DNA from: Tretioscincus oriximinensis
Taxonomy: Eukaryota; Chordata; Lepidosauria; Squamata; Gymnophthalmidae
DNA: 64,000 nucleotides
Reading direction: 5' to 3'
NCBI GenBank assembly: GCA_022410635.1
Contig: JAJVDF010000302.1
Span: 904,168-968,167, forward strand
Positions 51,690-61,658 of this stretch are shown piece after piece. Position 1 is the first letter of the stretch, and each line of letters opens with the position of its first letter. The notes below the pieces were generated by a model. That model did not search any database. It was not told the DNA's origin and was given only the letters and a program-made list of their open reading frames with translations. The translations under genes were made by a program, and so were the position numbers.

Positions 51690-52120
51690 ACACAGTCTTA
51701 AAGAATGGGGCCAAAGCCCATCTGCTCCATCATTCTGTCCCACATTGTACCTGGGCAGTCTCAAGCAGCAGAAGACAAAACCCTCACCTGATGTTGACTC
51801 CCTGCAAATGTCATTTCAGGAATACTTCCTGTTTCCCCATCCTAACAGCCACTGATCCACCCATCTTCCATGAATCTATCTAACCCTATTTTGAAGCTAT
51901 CAAGGCTCCTAGCTACCACCAGCTCTTCTAGAAGTAAATTCCATAATGATCCTCTGGGTGAAAAAAATACTTTCCCTTGACTGACCCAACTCTTCTACCA
52001 TCAGCTAACGCCCCATCCTCCTAGTGCTGTGTGGAAGAGAAATATTTTTTTCTCTATTGACCTTCTCCATCCCATGCATGATTTTATATACAGTACTTCA
52101 TCACCTCTTCATGAATTATG
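51690..52120 (-). mobile_element. CR1-A, diverged
   Basis: Minus 3' UTR and ORF2 C-terminus (GGCCAAAGCCCATCTGCTCC, TGACTCCCTGCAAATG, CCATCCCATGCATGATTTT). Confidence 0.8.
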
Positions 52121-52964
52121 CATTATCTCTGGTTTTTCCGTAGTCCAATGAAAGTTATTTCCAGGCTGGAATAGCTCTCCCTATTGCTAGGGAGAACTGT
52201 TTCCTTCTTTTCTGACTGAGAAGCATAATGAAAACTAAAGTTGTCCCACGCAGTATTCAAAATTATATTAAAGCAGGCCACCAATATTCCTTCTGCAATC
52301 CCAATAACCAGAGAACCAATATTATGAAAGAAAAAAGAAGAGGAAACCTAGAGCTCTTATAAATTCCAATAGCCATTTCCTTTCCGAACAAGATGGTTGG
52401 AAATGTTGTATATAAGATTACAAACAAAATAGGACATGCTCAATAATTAATTTAATGTTTTTTTTAAAAGACTTGCTTTTCATACTCCACTCAACCCGAA
52501 GGGAATCGTGGTCTACCACATAAAATACAAGCAAAATACATTTACGTTTGTGAATGTAAACGTGCAAAAGTTCAAGGGGTACTGAGAAGATCCGTTTGGA
52601 TCAGCTATTTTAGCCTTAGCTTTGCAGTCAAGTTTGTCCTGACAAACTTGACTCTCTCCTCACCAACTGAAAGTCTCAGATGAAATTGTTTCAGTGTAGT
52701 ACAGTTTACGAATACTTTTGCAAGGCACTGTACTTTCTGTGGCTTCCCAAAATTCAGGTTCACTGGCAATGCCTAGTTCTTATGTCCTGGGAAAAAGGAG
52801 ATACCTATTTAGCCCCACATAAATTGCAATTTTTAACGTTCCTATAATGCCCTCCCTTACTTCCCTTTCCCAAAACCCAGAAAGCCTCTAGTATTATAAC
52901 TATTTCTGATAAGAAAGTGACCCTGCTATTTGAAGCTGTGTTACTGAACACCACACAATATTTT
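52121..52964. other. Unassigned sequence
   Basis: Near 52475-52520 CATACTCCACTCAACCCGAA recalls a SINE-A tail, but the rest does not match. Confidence 0.45.
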
Positions 52965-53305
52965 AAAGAAATAGCCACATTAGTCTGTGTCCAGAAAATC
53001 TAGCAAGGAGGTGTCACTGCATCATAGAGACTAATTAGAAAAAGGTAGACATGTGTACTTCTTCAGATGGAGAAATATCTAGTAAGGGGGTCTTATAGCA
53101 CCTTACAGATTAAGAAGAGAAAGGTAGGTGGCTGGAGCTTTCTTACANAAAGCAACTTCTTCAGATGCTAGGGAGCAATTGCCCCAAATATCGTATGTCC
53201 TTTGCAGTTGTTCCCTATCATCCAAAGAAGTCTTTGAAGCTCATGATGTCTACATTTTTCTTGTTAATCTCTATGGTACTACAAGACCTCCTTGCTAGGT
53301 TTACA
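52965..53305. mobile_element. Three Penelope-like tails (-, -, +)
   Basis: Two minus tails (TCTAGCAAGGAGGTGTCAC to TACTTCTTCAGATGG; TCTAGTAAGGGGGTCTTATA to AACTTCTTCAGATGCTAGG) are followed by one plus tail (CCAAAGAAGTCTTTGAAGC, TTGTTAATCTCTATGGTAC, CCTTGCTAGGTTT). Confidence 0.7.
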
Positions 53306-53529
53306 TCACAATGTCCTTATTATTGCTGATTTGCATTGAAGACATTATAAAGCCTGTTTCCTTTATATTCAGTTGCGAATGGTGTCTAGTGTGAAATGGG
53401 TCATTTTCTAAGCCTCAGCGTACGGATACAGAGCAGTCACAGGACTATCTCCTAAGCGCTCCTTTGCTCAGTGCTTCACTTGTCAGTTCAGATTCCACCA
53501 GCACGTGCTTGCAGCTAGAATTCTGCACT

Positions 53530-53690
53530 CTGGGATCACTTTACACTTGTTCATATCGAGCTGCATTTGCCATTTGATGCCAGTTTTTATGGAAGATCAA
53601 CTTGCAGTATTCTGAGAAGCTGTCACTGTCACTGGTCGGGCTTACAGAGGCTGCATCCCCAAGAATATCTTTTTATNACTATGGTACCTA
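53530..53690 (-). mobile_element. Ancient CR1 fragment
   Basis: CTTTACACTTGTTCATATCG, GAGCTGCATTTGCCATTTG match a CR1 reverse-transcriptase region in minus orientation at high divergence. Confidence 0.5.
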
Positions 53691-53697
53691 CACTAGT

Positions 53698-54045
53698 CTG
53701 AATTCACCCCAACAGTTCATGCAGGTTCAGCGATCCATTCACTAAAAAGGTCTAAGGACCGCTATTTGTCCGATTTCATAGTGGCCACCGCTAAAAAGCC
53801 ACTAAACAGCCTTCGCGGGGCATTCTGTAATGTGAACATGGTAGATTTCGCGAGACTTCGAGGCTAAATGTAAAAGTTCGTTGGCTCTCGGCTTGCAGAG
53901 AATGCTGGGAATTGTAATAAGGCATGGGCATCGACTTATGGGGTATGTCATATGATGAGAATGCAATGGGAACACAGGAAACAGCATGGGAAATGATGAG
54001 GAATAGGGTGGGAACCACGGCTTTTTCCGGATTTAAAAGAAACAG
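53698..54045 (+). repeat. Repeat W, copy 3
   Basis: Shares GGGGCATTCTGTAATGTGAA, CGCGAGACTTCGAGGC, AAAAGTTCGTTGGCTCTCGG and GCAGAGAATGCTGGGAATTG with W1/W2. Confidence 0.65.
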
Positions 54046-54789
54046 CGGAAATAACTTCTAGTGGGGAGACACCCCGAGTTTAAGGACAATGGAGCAATTG
54101 TGGGGGACAAGTAACATTTTTGCTGTCAAGTACCATGTCTAATGACTCATTTAATGGTTCTTGTGCACTCAAGAGTATGTTTCAATATATTTAGATGACC
54201 TGGGCATCATTTTTTCCTATGCACAACTAAAAAGGCAAGACTACCATCTAATTATATAACGCACAGATGGCACTGAAAGNCCTATGTGCTTTGTGCAATA
54301 TTAAAATAAAATCAGGACATGACTGCAAAGAAGTGTGCAATATTAACTTTTGCAATTATTTCCAAAGAATCCTCCATGGGGAACCATTCCTATCCATTGG
54401 CTGGGGGAGTCTTGTTTCCTATCTTGTGCACCATCTAGGATGAAGCAATCCTGCTCTTAGCACAGGAGCAGGAATTATAAAGGTTGTATTCTCCAGCCTT
54501 TCTGTGTCCTACATGTGTGTTTTCCTCCTCTGTGGCTGGATGAAGTATGTCACATGATATGTTGAAAACAGAAGGGCTGGAAAACACCATTCACATTTTC
54601 TGCAGCAGTGATTGCATAGCGTGGGAATGTTTGTGGACTAGTTAACAGCAATCCACCCAAAGTAAGTTTAAGAAAGCTTTTGGAGTGATGGGAGAATAGT
54701 GAAGCACGTAATAATGTGGATATTGTATTCCTGAGAATTGGTTGTACTCTTCACATTCAAAGTGAAAAAAGGCCCTATTATAAAACCAG
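54046..54789. other. Unassigned sequence
   Basis: No recognised repeat or exon. Confidence 0.5.
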
Positions 54790-55036
54790 CACCTTTTAGA
54801 AGAAGACTTATATCTTATACTATCTTCCCCACCAGGTTAATGAAACCACCAGGTTTCAATTTATCTAATTGAAATGCAGATTAAAAATTTGCATCTCTTT
54901 CGAATAGCCGAGTTGGCTAGGGCTACAGGTTAATAGAAGGCGCTCAGCCATCCCTACATCCAAAACATGGCTTTCAAACCTGATCTCTCAGAGAAAAGAC
55001 TGTCTCCTTAGCAACTGCGCCATCCGTGCCTATACT
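54790..55036 (-). mobile_element. SINE-A, tail missing
   Basis: Body (TATCTTCCCCACCAGGTTAA, GAATAGCCGAGTTGGCTAGG) and tRNA-like head (CTCCTTAGCAACTGCGCCATCC) in minus orientation; the L2-like tail is absent. Confidence 0.8.
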
Positions 55037-55064
55037 TAGGTTATCCTTTCTGTGACCCAATTCA

Positions 55065-55275
55065 AATGGACTCTTGAAGCCTGCTGGGAAGTGCAGTCTG
55101 AGCAGCAGGCAGCCTCTTCTGCCCGGCCTGTGTGGGGCTCTGTCCTGCAGACTACAGCCCCCAGCCTGCACCACAGCTCGGGAGGGAGGAAGTCTCTATC
55201 CAATCTGTGCCCAGCCTGCCCACAGAAAACTTCTGCTTAGAAGAAGTTGGCTGGGGGAACTGTCTATAAGTGTAC
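55065..55275 (+). repeat. Repeat X, copy 3
   Basis: CCTGCTGGGAAGTGCAGTC, GCCTGTGTGGGGCTCTGTCC, ACTACAGCCCCCAGCCTGCA and GAAGTTGGCTGGGGG match X2. The 5' part (TCTGCCTGCTTTT) is missing. Confidence 0.7.
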
Positions 55276-55305
55276 CAGTAAGTATATTGGAGCTCTGCTA
55301 AACTA

Positions 55306-55357
55306 AACCAATGGATTTGTTTGGAACAAGTGGCTGAACTAAACAAATCCATTGGTT
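55306..55357. repeat. Perfect 17-bp inverted repeat
   Basis: Arms AACCAATGGATTTGTTT (55306-55322) and its exact reverse complement (55341-55357), spacer 18 nt, immediately after X3. Confidence 0.92.
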
Positions 55358-55485
55358 CAATTTGCAATTGATCTTTAAATTTATTTATTTAATATTTTAT
55401 CTAGTGTGAAAAGCCTGGGTGAAGAGGTAAGTTTTTACCAGGCACCAAAAGCTATACAGTGTCGGCACCTGGCGAGCTGATAGAA

Positions 55486-56441
55486 CAGTGGCGGGAGGGG
55501 TGCGAGAATCTCACATGTTTTGTCAAATTACCCATCCCTGCACGATGTACGAATTTTTAAGCAGCAATGGCATGACAATTCCACCAGGGCCNGAAGTGAC
55601 NTCATTGTGACGTCGCTTCCGATCCCTGCTATTGAGGCAGGAAGTGACATCACAAATTAGTTGAGGCCACATTTGGAATACTGTGTTCAATTCTGGTCAC
55701 CACATCTCAAGAGAGATATTTTGGAACTGGAGAAGGTGCAGAAGAGGGCAACAAAAATGATCAAGGGTCTGGAGCACCTCCCTTACGAAGCAAGGCTGCA
55801 ACGTTTGAGCCTCTTCAGCCTTGAAAGGAGACGTTTGAGGGGTGATCTGATTGAAGTGTATGGGATGGACAGGGTGAATAGAGAAAAAATGTTTTCTCTA
55901 TCACACAACACAAGGACCAGAGGGCCCTCTTTAAAACTATTGGGTAGAAAAGTGAGAACAGACAAAGGAAAGTATTTTTTCACCCAGAGGGTCGTCGGCC
56001 TGTGGAATTTACTTCCTGAAGAGGTAGTGGTAGCTAACAGCTTGGATAGTTTCAAGACAGGACTGGACAGGTTTATGGACACTAAAGGTATAAATGGATA
56101 CTAGGATGGATGTCTGGATGTTGCCTCTGGGATGGAGCAACAGGCAGGACTCCTGAATTACCATTTGCAGGGAGTCATGAACAGGAGCATATTTTGCTTT
56201 CCTCTGTTCGGACTGCCCAGGTGCATCTGGTGGGCCTCTGTGTGACACAGAATGCTGGACTCGATGGGCTGTGGCCTGATCCAGTATGGCTCTTCTTATG
56301 TTCTTATGTTCATGCTCCTGCTTCCGGGAATGCCACTCGACCATGACATCACGCATGCTTTGTGCACAACTAAAAGCCCATAAATATTAGAGATTTTTGG
56401 GCTCCGGGCTGAATTTTCCAGCCAGAAAAGTTCCACCACTG
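55486..56441. mobile_element. Element Z2, hAT-type, containing CR1-A
   Basis: Ends CAGTGGCGGGAGGGG and GTTCCACCACTG match Z1 in inverted order, and both carry GAAGTGACATCAC motifs. Flanks TGATAGAA and CTCTAGAA agree in 5 of 8 bases. A CR1-A copy sits inside. Confidence 0.78.
55662..56308 (+). mobile_element. CR1-A LINE inside Z2, C-terminal ORF open
   Basis: A 147-codon frame (55661-56104) ends with the normal DTKGINGY stop. It has an in-frame 12-bp deletion removing KIMH after LIEVY. Standard 3' UTR and TTCTTATG repeats. Confidence 0.93.
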
Positions 56442-56627
56442 CTCTAGAAAGTGGCTGTTCCAGACTGTGGGAGCCACCACAGAGAAGGCCCTCCTACGTG
56501 CCCCCACCCCTTGCATCTCTGGAAGTGGAGAAATTATCGGAAGGCTTTTTCCTTGTGATCTTAGTCCACGGGCAGGTCTCCCATCTGTCTCTCCAACTTG
56601 GAGGAGGAATCTAGGCATGCATTCTGA

Positions 56628-56910
56628 ATAAGAACATGAGAGTAGCCCTGCTAGATCAAGGTCAGAACCCAAATGGTCCAGCAATGTGTCTCAAGATAGT
56701 GCCCATCAATTGCACTTGGGCTTTCTTAAGCAGAAGGCAGCAAAACCTTCCCCTCNTCTTGATTCCCTGCAACAGGCCTTCAGAGACCGTTCTGCCTNTC
56801 TCTGTAACTTAAGAGGCAGTATCTAAGCATCTATTCTGGTACCCAATGATGCATCTTTCCAACATGAATTAACTCAATCCTTTCTTAAATCAATGTTACT
56901 GCACTCAAAA
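56628..56910 (-). mobile_element. Diverged CR1-A 3' end
   Basis: ATAAGAACATGAGAGTAGCC at the left, then CTTGATTCCCTGCAACAGG and ATTAACTCAATCCTTTCTTA. Confidence 0.7.
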
Positions 56911-57179
56911 AGGATGGCCTCAAAAGGCAGCACATTCTCCCCCACTTGCAACCTTACAGGGTATATTCTGAGGTCTGGATTTCCATGTCATCAGAGAGAG
57001 TGACAAGTTAACCTTGTGGTTCCTTCCAAATATGTAATTTCATGAAGATGCAAAGCTGTTAAATGTACAGAATATTTTCTTTGGACTGAAAAATTTGCAA
57101 AGAGGAAGCAGACATAAAAAACAGTCCTTAGGAGTCACAAGGGAGAAAGTGTCTTGCCCACCTTTTCTCACACACATGT
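56911..57179. other. Unassigned sequence
   Basis: Nothing recognised. Confidence 0.5.
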
Positions 57180-58995
57180 GCTGTCCAGCAAAGGGGCCAG
57201 TAGCACCTTGAGACCAATAGGAGAAAGGTGGGTGGCATAAGCTTCCGTAGACACGTAAAAGTGGGTGGCAGAAGCTTCCGTAGANACTTCTACTTCTTCA
57301 GATGCCGAGGGACTAATGTCAGGGTCAGGTATTTATAGGAAACTGTGTATGGGAGATGACAGAGCATATGCAAAGGTGATAAGGTGATGAATTCCAGGTT
57401 AGAAAAACTGGTAAATAGCAGAAACTAATCCTCTCGTGTGAAAATGTCCCTGGGGCAACAAGGGGCAATGCCTGGTAGTAAATTAATCAAATACTTAACA
57501 GGTGTCATAAAAATGTATAATTGGTCAGGAAATCATTATCTTTGTTAAGTCCTTTGTTGATGGCTTGGAACTTATGAATGTATTCAAGTTCTGCTGCTTC
57601 TCTTTCAAATCTTTCTTTGTAGTTTCTTTGTTCAAGAACTGCAGTCCTGAGGNCTGTGAGAGAAGGTCCTGGAAGGTTGAAATGTTCAGCAACTGGTTTC
57701 TGTGTGTTGCCAAATAGAATATCTGATTTGTGTCCATTTATTCTCTGGCGTAAGGATTGTCTTGTTTGCCCAATGTAGAGTGTTGAGGGGCATTGTTGGC
57801 AGAAAATGGAATACACCATATTAGAAGATGAGCATGTAAAAGTCCCCCTAATGTTGTGGGTGGTGTGATCAGGTCCCGTGATGACATTGCCAGGGTGTGT
57901 GTGTGAGCAGAGTTGACATCTGGGTTTGTGGTAGGGTCTAGTTCCCATTTCTCCATCTGTGTTCTGTTTCCTCGGTGTAAGTAGTTGTTTGAGGTTGGGT
58001 AGTTGTTTGTAAGCCAGCAAAGGTTTACTACCAAGTGCTCTTGAGAGAGCAGCGTTCTTATCTAAAATAGGTTAAAGTTCATTTATTATGTATTTGAGGG
58101 CCCCAATTGTGAGCCATATGTGGCCACTAATGGGGTTCTGTTGTTTTCCATCCTCAGTCTGAACTGTAATAGGTTCTGGCTCTGTTGATTTGTTTTTTCG
58201 CTTCATGTGGTGGATGCTATAGCCTGAGGAATGCTTGTTGTAGTTCCAGGAGTTTGGCNTCTCTGTCCTTTGGATCCGAGCAGATGTGATTATATCTGAG
58301 AGCTTGGCTGTAGACAATGGATTTGGTTGTGTGTTCAGGGTGGAAACAAGAGGCAAGTAACTAGGCGTATCGATCAGTGCTCAGATGTCCGTCGTGCAAT
58401 TTTATGGTGGTGTCCAGAAAGTGAACTTGTTCCCTAGATTGTTCCAAGCTGAGATTAATGGTAGGGTGGAAGTTATTGAAATTTTGGTGGAACGTCCTTA
58501 GTGAGTCCTCCCCGTGAGTCCAGATTATAAAGATGTCATTGATGAATCTTAAGTAAAGTAGATGTTTCTGGGTGCAGGAGGTGAGAAAGCGTTTTCTCGA
58601 TCAGCCATAAAGATGTTGGTGTATTGGGGTGCCATACGCGTACCTATGGCGGTACCATTAGTTTGGAGATATATGTTATTGTCAAAAGTGAAATAGTTAT
58701 GGGTGAGAACAAAGTGGCAGATCTTAGTAGTTAGGTCTGCAGAGGTAGCACCTCCGGAATGGTGTTCTTGATAGCTTATATTCCATCTTTGTGGGGGATG
58801 TTGTGGGATGTTCCACAACCATAATAGTCAAGATGGTGTCCTCTGGGAAGTTGTGTATGGACTGTAGTTTCCATAGGAAATCAGTCATATCCCTCACAAA
58901 GCTAGGAATATTGATGGCATAGGGTCTGAGCACTTTGTCCATTTATCCAGAGGCACCGATCGTAAGGCTTCCAATGCTGGAAACGATTGGGTCTT
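57180..58995 (-). mobile_element. Penelope-like element with GIY-YIG endonuclease, defective
   Basis: Minus strand. Reverse-transcriptase parts come first: PIVSSIGSLTIGASG, an in-frame stop, then MDKVLRPYAINIPSFVRDM (58880-58990), then TNGTAIGTRMAPQYTNIFMA (58600-58690). The position normally holding the catalytic Asp-Asp pair reads RFINDIFIIW (near 58540), with Asn for the first Asp. The C-terminal frame (57505-58020) has a Cys-containing linker (RCQLCSHTH) and a GIY-YIG nuclease (VYSIFC, LYIGQTRQSLRQRINGH). The N-terminal part is missing. The 3' tail 57180-57320 holds a hammerhead-like motif. The stop, frameshifts and lost Asp make it inactive. Confidence 0.9.
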
Positions 58996-59240
58996 CCACA
59001 GGGCAGNGTCCCATGCAGGCTGNGTGGAAGAGGCTGCCTGCTGCTTGAAGGCAAACTACACCTTCCAGCAGGTCCCACTGCAGAACAGTAACAGCTCTGT
59101 TTCACCCTGCACACATTTTGGGCTGTTGCTGTTACTGGTTTTATCATCGTGAAGCTTGTGGGCATCCAAGCTTTTAAATAAGCACAGAAAAGCAGGCAGA
59201 AAAACAACGGATAACCATAAAATTCTGCTTGAAACTGGAA
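58996..59240 (-). repeat. Repeat X, copy 4, upstream of the Penelope-like element
   Basis: Minus copy: GCCTGCTGCTTGAAGGC, ACTACACCTTCCAGCAGG, AACAGCTCTGTTTCACC, CATCCAAGCTTTTAAATAAG. It joins the truncated Penelope reading frame without a gap. Confidence 0.7.
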
Positions 59241-59352
59241 ACTGGTTGTTTTTGTTACGGTTGTCTACTGGTGCCTGGTTTATTTCTTAAGATTTCTAAA
59301 TGTACATTTCATAAAGAAGAGTAAACAAACAGCAAAATGGAATCCTGTATAC

Positions 59353-59788
59353 CAGTGATGGCGAACCTTTTGAGCTCGGTGTGTCAAAATTCGTAAAAAA
59401 ACTAACTTCACTTGGGTGCTGTGTCACATCTAGAAATATCCATAATTCTGTGATATTTGTAGCCCAAGGCTAGTTTTAAAAAATGTTATATTTTAGGTAT
59501 GTATTTATTAAAGAAGCAAAAATAATTAACTGTTTACAGTAGTGACTTTTTTGTTGCTGAATTTTATTTGCTGAATCTTCCATTGAAGGTTGGAATTTCA
59601 TACATTTCAAGCCCAAGAAAGCCTACGAATGTCATCTGTCAGTCGGTTTCTTTTATTGGTTTTATTGGCACTGAATTTTAAGTGTAAAAAAAATGGAGGG
59701 AAATTTTAATTTAATCAGGGCGGCGGCTGTCACCCAAAATGTCTTGGTGTGTCACCTTTGACACCGTGTCATAGGTTCACCATCACTG
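59353..59788. mobile_element. Non-autonomous hAT-type element (436 bp)
   Basis: Ends CAGTGATGGCGAACCTTTTG and GGTTCACCATCACTG are inverted. Flanks CTGTATAC (59345-59352) and GTGTATAC (59789-59796) match in 7 of 8. No transposase frame. The terminal sequence resembles hAT families found in several tetrapods. Confidence 0.92.
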
Positions 59789-59796
59789 GTGTATAC

Positions 59797-60278
59797 CAAC
59801 GTTCTGCAACAGGCTATTTTTCATAAACGGAGGCTATGTACATAGTGAAACATAACCTTTATGGCTATTTGTGATTTTNAGCCTCAAGCACACAAACAAG
59901 GACAAAACTCAGTCTAGTGACACGGAAGCCAAGGCTGGTCAGACAAGGTGGAAACTTCNACAGAATTAACTGAACAGAAAAGCAAGAATTGTAAAGTGGG
60001 AATAGTGCACTTTTGCCTGGACACCCCAATACTGCAGCCTTCAGCACACACACAAGTCAAACANAAGGTATATTGTGCAACTGCTAGGCATGGAAGCACT
60101 TGGGGAAAAGATGCCCCTACCCCAAGCAGTTTAGCAAGCCACAATTGAAAAGGACATAATAACAACATAGAAAGTACCAGATCCAATTCAAAGTGCTACA
60201 TGGAAGAAAGAAAAAACCCCACAAATATTAAACACTCATATTACTCACATTATCAAACGGAATTCAGAGGACTGGTGC
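59797..60278. other. Unassigned sequence
   Basis: No recognised repeat or exon. Confidence 0.5.
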
Positions 60279-60570
60279 AATAGAAGGAGGAAGGGAATCT
60301 GGTTTTTATAATCTGCCCTTTTCACCCAAAGGGACTCAGAACATCTTATAAGGTTAATTTTCATCTGTGGGTTACATCTATTCTATCTTCCCCACTCATT
60401 TATCTAACTGAAATATAGATTGCAAATCTACTTTCTTTTANACAGCTGAGTTGGCTAGAGCTGAAGGCCAGTAGGGGGGCACTCACCCCTCCCCACCTCC
60501 AACACAAGGCCTCGAAACCGGGTCTCTCACTTGAAAGACCTGCTCTTAGCAACTGTGCCATTCGTGCCTG
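60279..60570 (-). mobile_element. SINE-A
   Basis: Minus copy with TTTTTATAATCTGCCC tail, the ATTGCAAATCTACTTTC variant body and head (GTCTCTCACTTGAAAGACC, CAACTGTGCCATTCGTGCC). Confidence 0.85.
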
Positions 60571-60612
60571 TTCTGCACTGGGTCTTATTCTGGAATAGAG
60601 GCCTGCTGTAGA

Positions 60613-60772
60613 CACATAAGAAGAGCCATACTGGATCAGGCCACAGCCCATCTAGTCCAGCATTCTGTGTCACACAGAGGCCCACCAGATACACCTGGAC
60701 AGTCTGAACAGAGGAAAGCAAAATATGCACCTGTGCATGACTCCCTGCAAGTGGTATTTCAGGAGTCCTGCC
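60613..60772 (-). mobile_element. CR1-A 3' end
   Basis: ATAAGAAGAGCCATACTGG through GGAGTCCTGCC, truncated at the same base as the copy at 40-212. Confidence 0.85.
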
Positions 60773-61337
60773 AGTCAGGCAAGGGTCAAATGAATGCTAA
60801 AATGCAGCTCCTTTCAAAGCAACGAAATGATAAAATAGTCCCAGCAGTCTGTTCCATTCGCACCTATACCAAAGTTTCCCTTGATCTCAGGAAACAGTAC
60901 CCTGTATTTCCTCTTTGCAGGTGAGAACAAAACACACGTAGTGCAGGTGGGAGCAACCTTATCTGTGAACACAAGGAATCTTTCCCATGTGGCACAATGC
61001 TCTACATATTCTAAAAAGCAGGAAAGCCATAGCCAAAAATAGCTCTATGAGCTGCAAAGTATTTTCAAGGTATTTTTGTTTCAGGGAAAAATTCAGAAAA
61101 AGTCCTTTCATACAGTTCAAACACCATATTCACACCTTCTTTGAAGCTAGACAGCTAACATTCCTTTGCAACCAGCTTTTTTTCATCATTCAAAATCACG
61201 AGAACCACATGGACACATTTCCTGAATAAGAGTTAAAACGGTCTCAGCCTTCCAACCCAATACACAGCTAAGTGTTATCTGGAGCATACAGATGCAAGGG
61301 ACCCATGAGGTGGAGGAAACAGAGGTCTTGCCACTGA
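60773..61337. other. Unassigned sequence
   Basis: No recognised repeat or exon. Confidence 0.5.
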
Positions 61338-61658
61338 AGAAGGAGGAGAAGAAAAGAAGAAGAAAAGAAGAAGAACTGGGGTTTTATACCTCACTTTTCT
61401 CACCCAAAGGGGCTCAAAGCAAGGTTATGTTTCACACAAAGGCTTACATTCGGTCTCCCCCACCTGGCTGTGGGTGGTTCCCATTTATCTAGTTGCAGCC
61501 AGTTGCAATTTCTTGCAATTCTTGCTTTCAAATAGCTGGGTTGGCTAGAGCTACAGGCTAGGAGAAGGTGCTCACCCCTCCCCATGTCTGACACAGGGCC
61601 TCCAAACCCCATCTCTCAGATGAAGGACCTTCTCCTTAACGACTGCGCTATTTGTGAG
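61338..61658 (-). mobile_element. SINE-A
   Basis: Complete minus copy with a long GAAGAA array, GGGTTTTATACCTCAC, body and tRNA-like head ending CGACTGCGCTATTTGTG. Confidence 0.88.

Larger units (their letters stand above)
55375..56620 (-). mobile_element. L2-type LINE 3' region, split by element Z2
   Basis: On the minus strand the right half (56442-56620) encodes RRRAFSVVAPTVWNS, typical of the L2-type ORF2 C-terminus. The left half (55375-55485) holds the 3' UTR and an AAATAAATAAATT-type tail. Z2 separates them. Confidence 0.7.
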
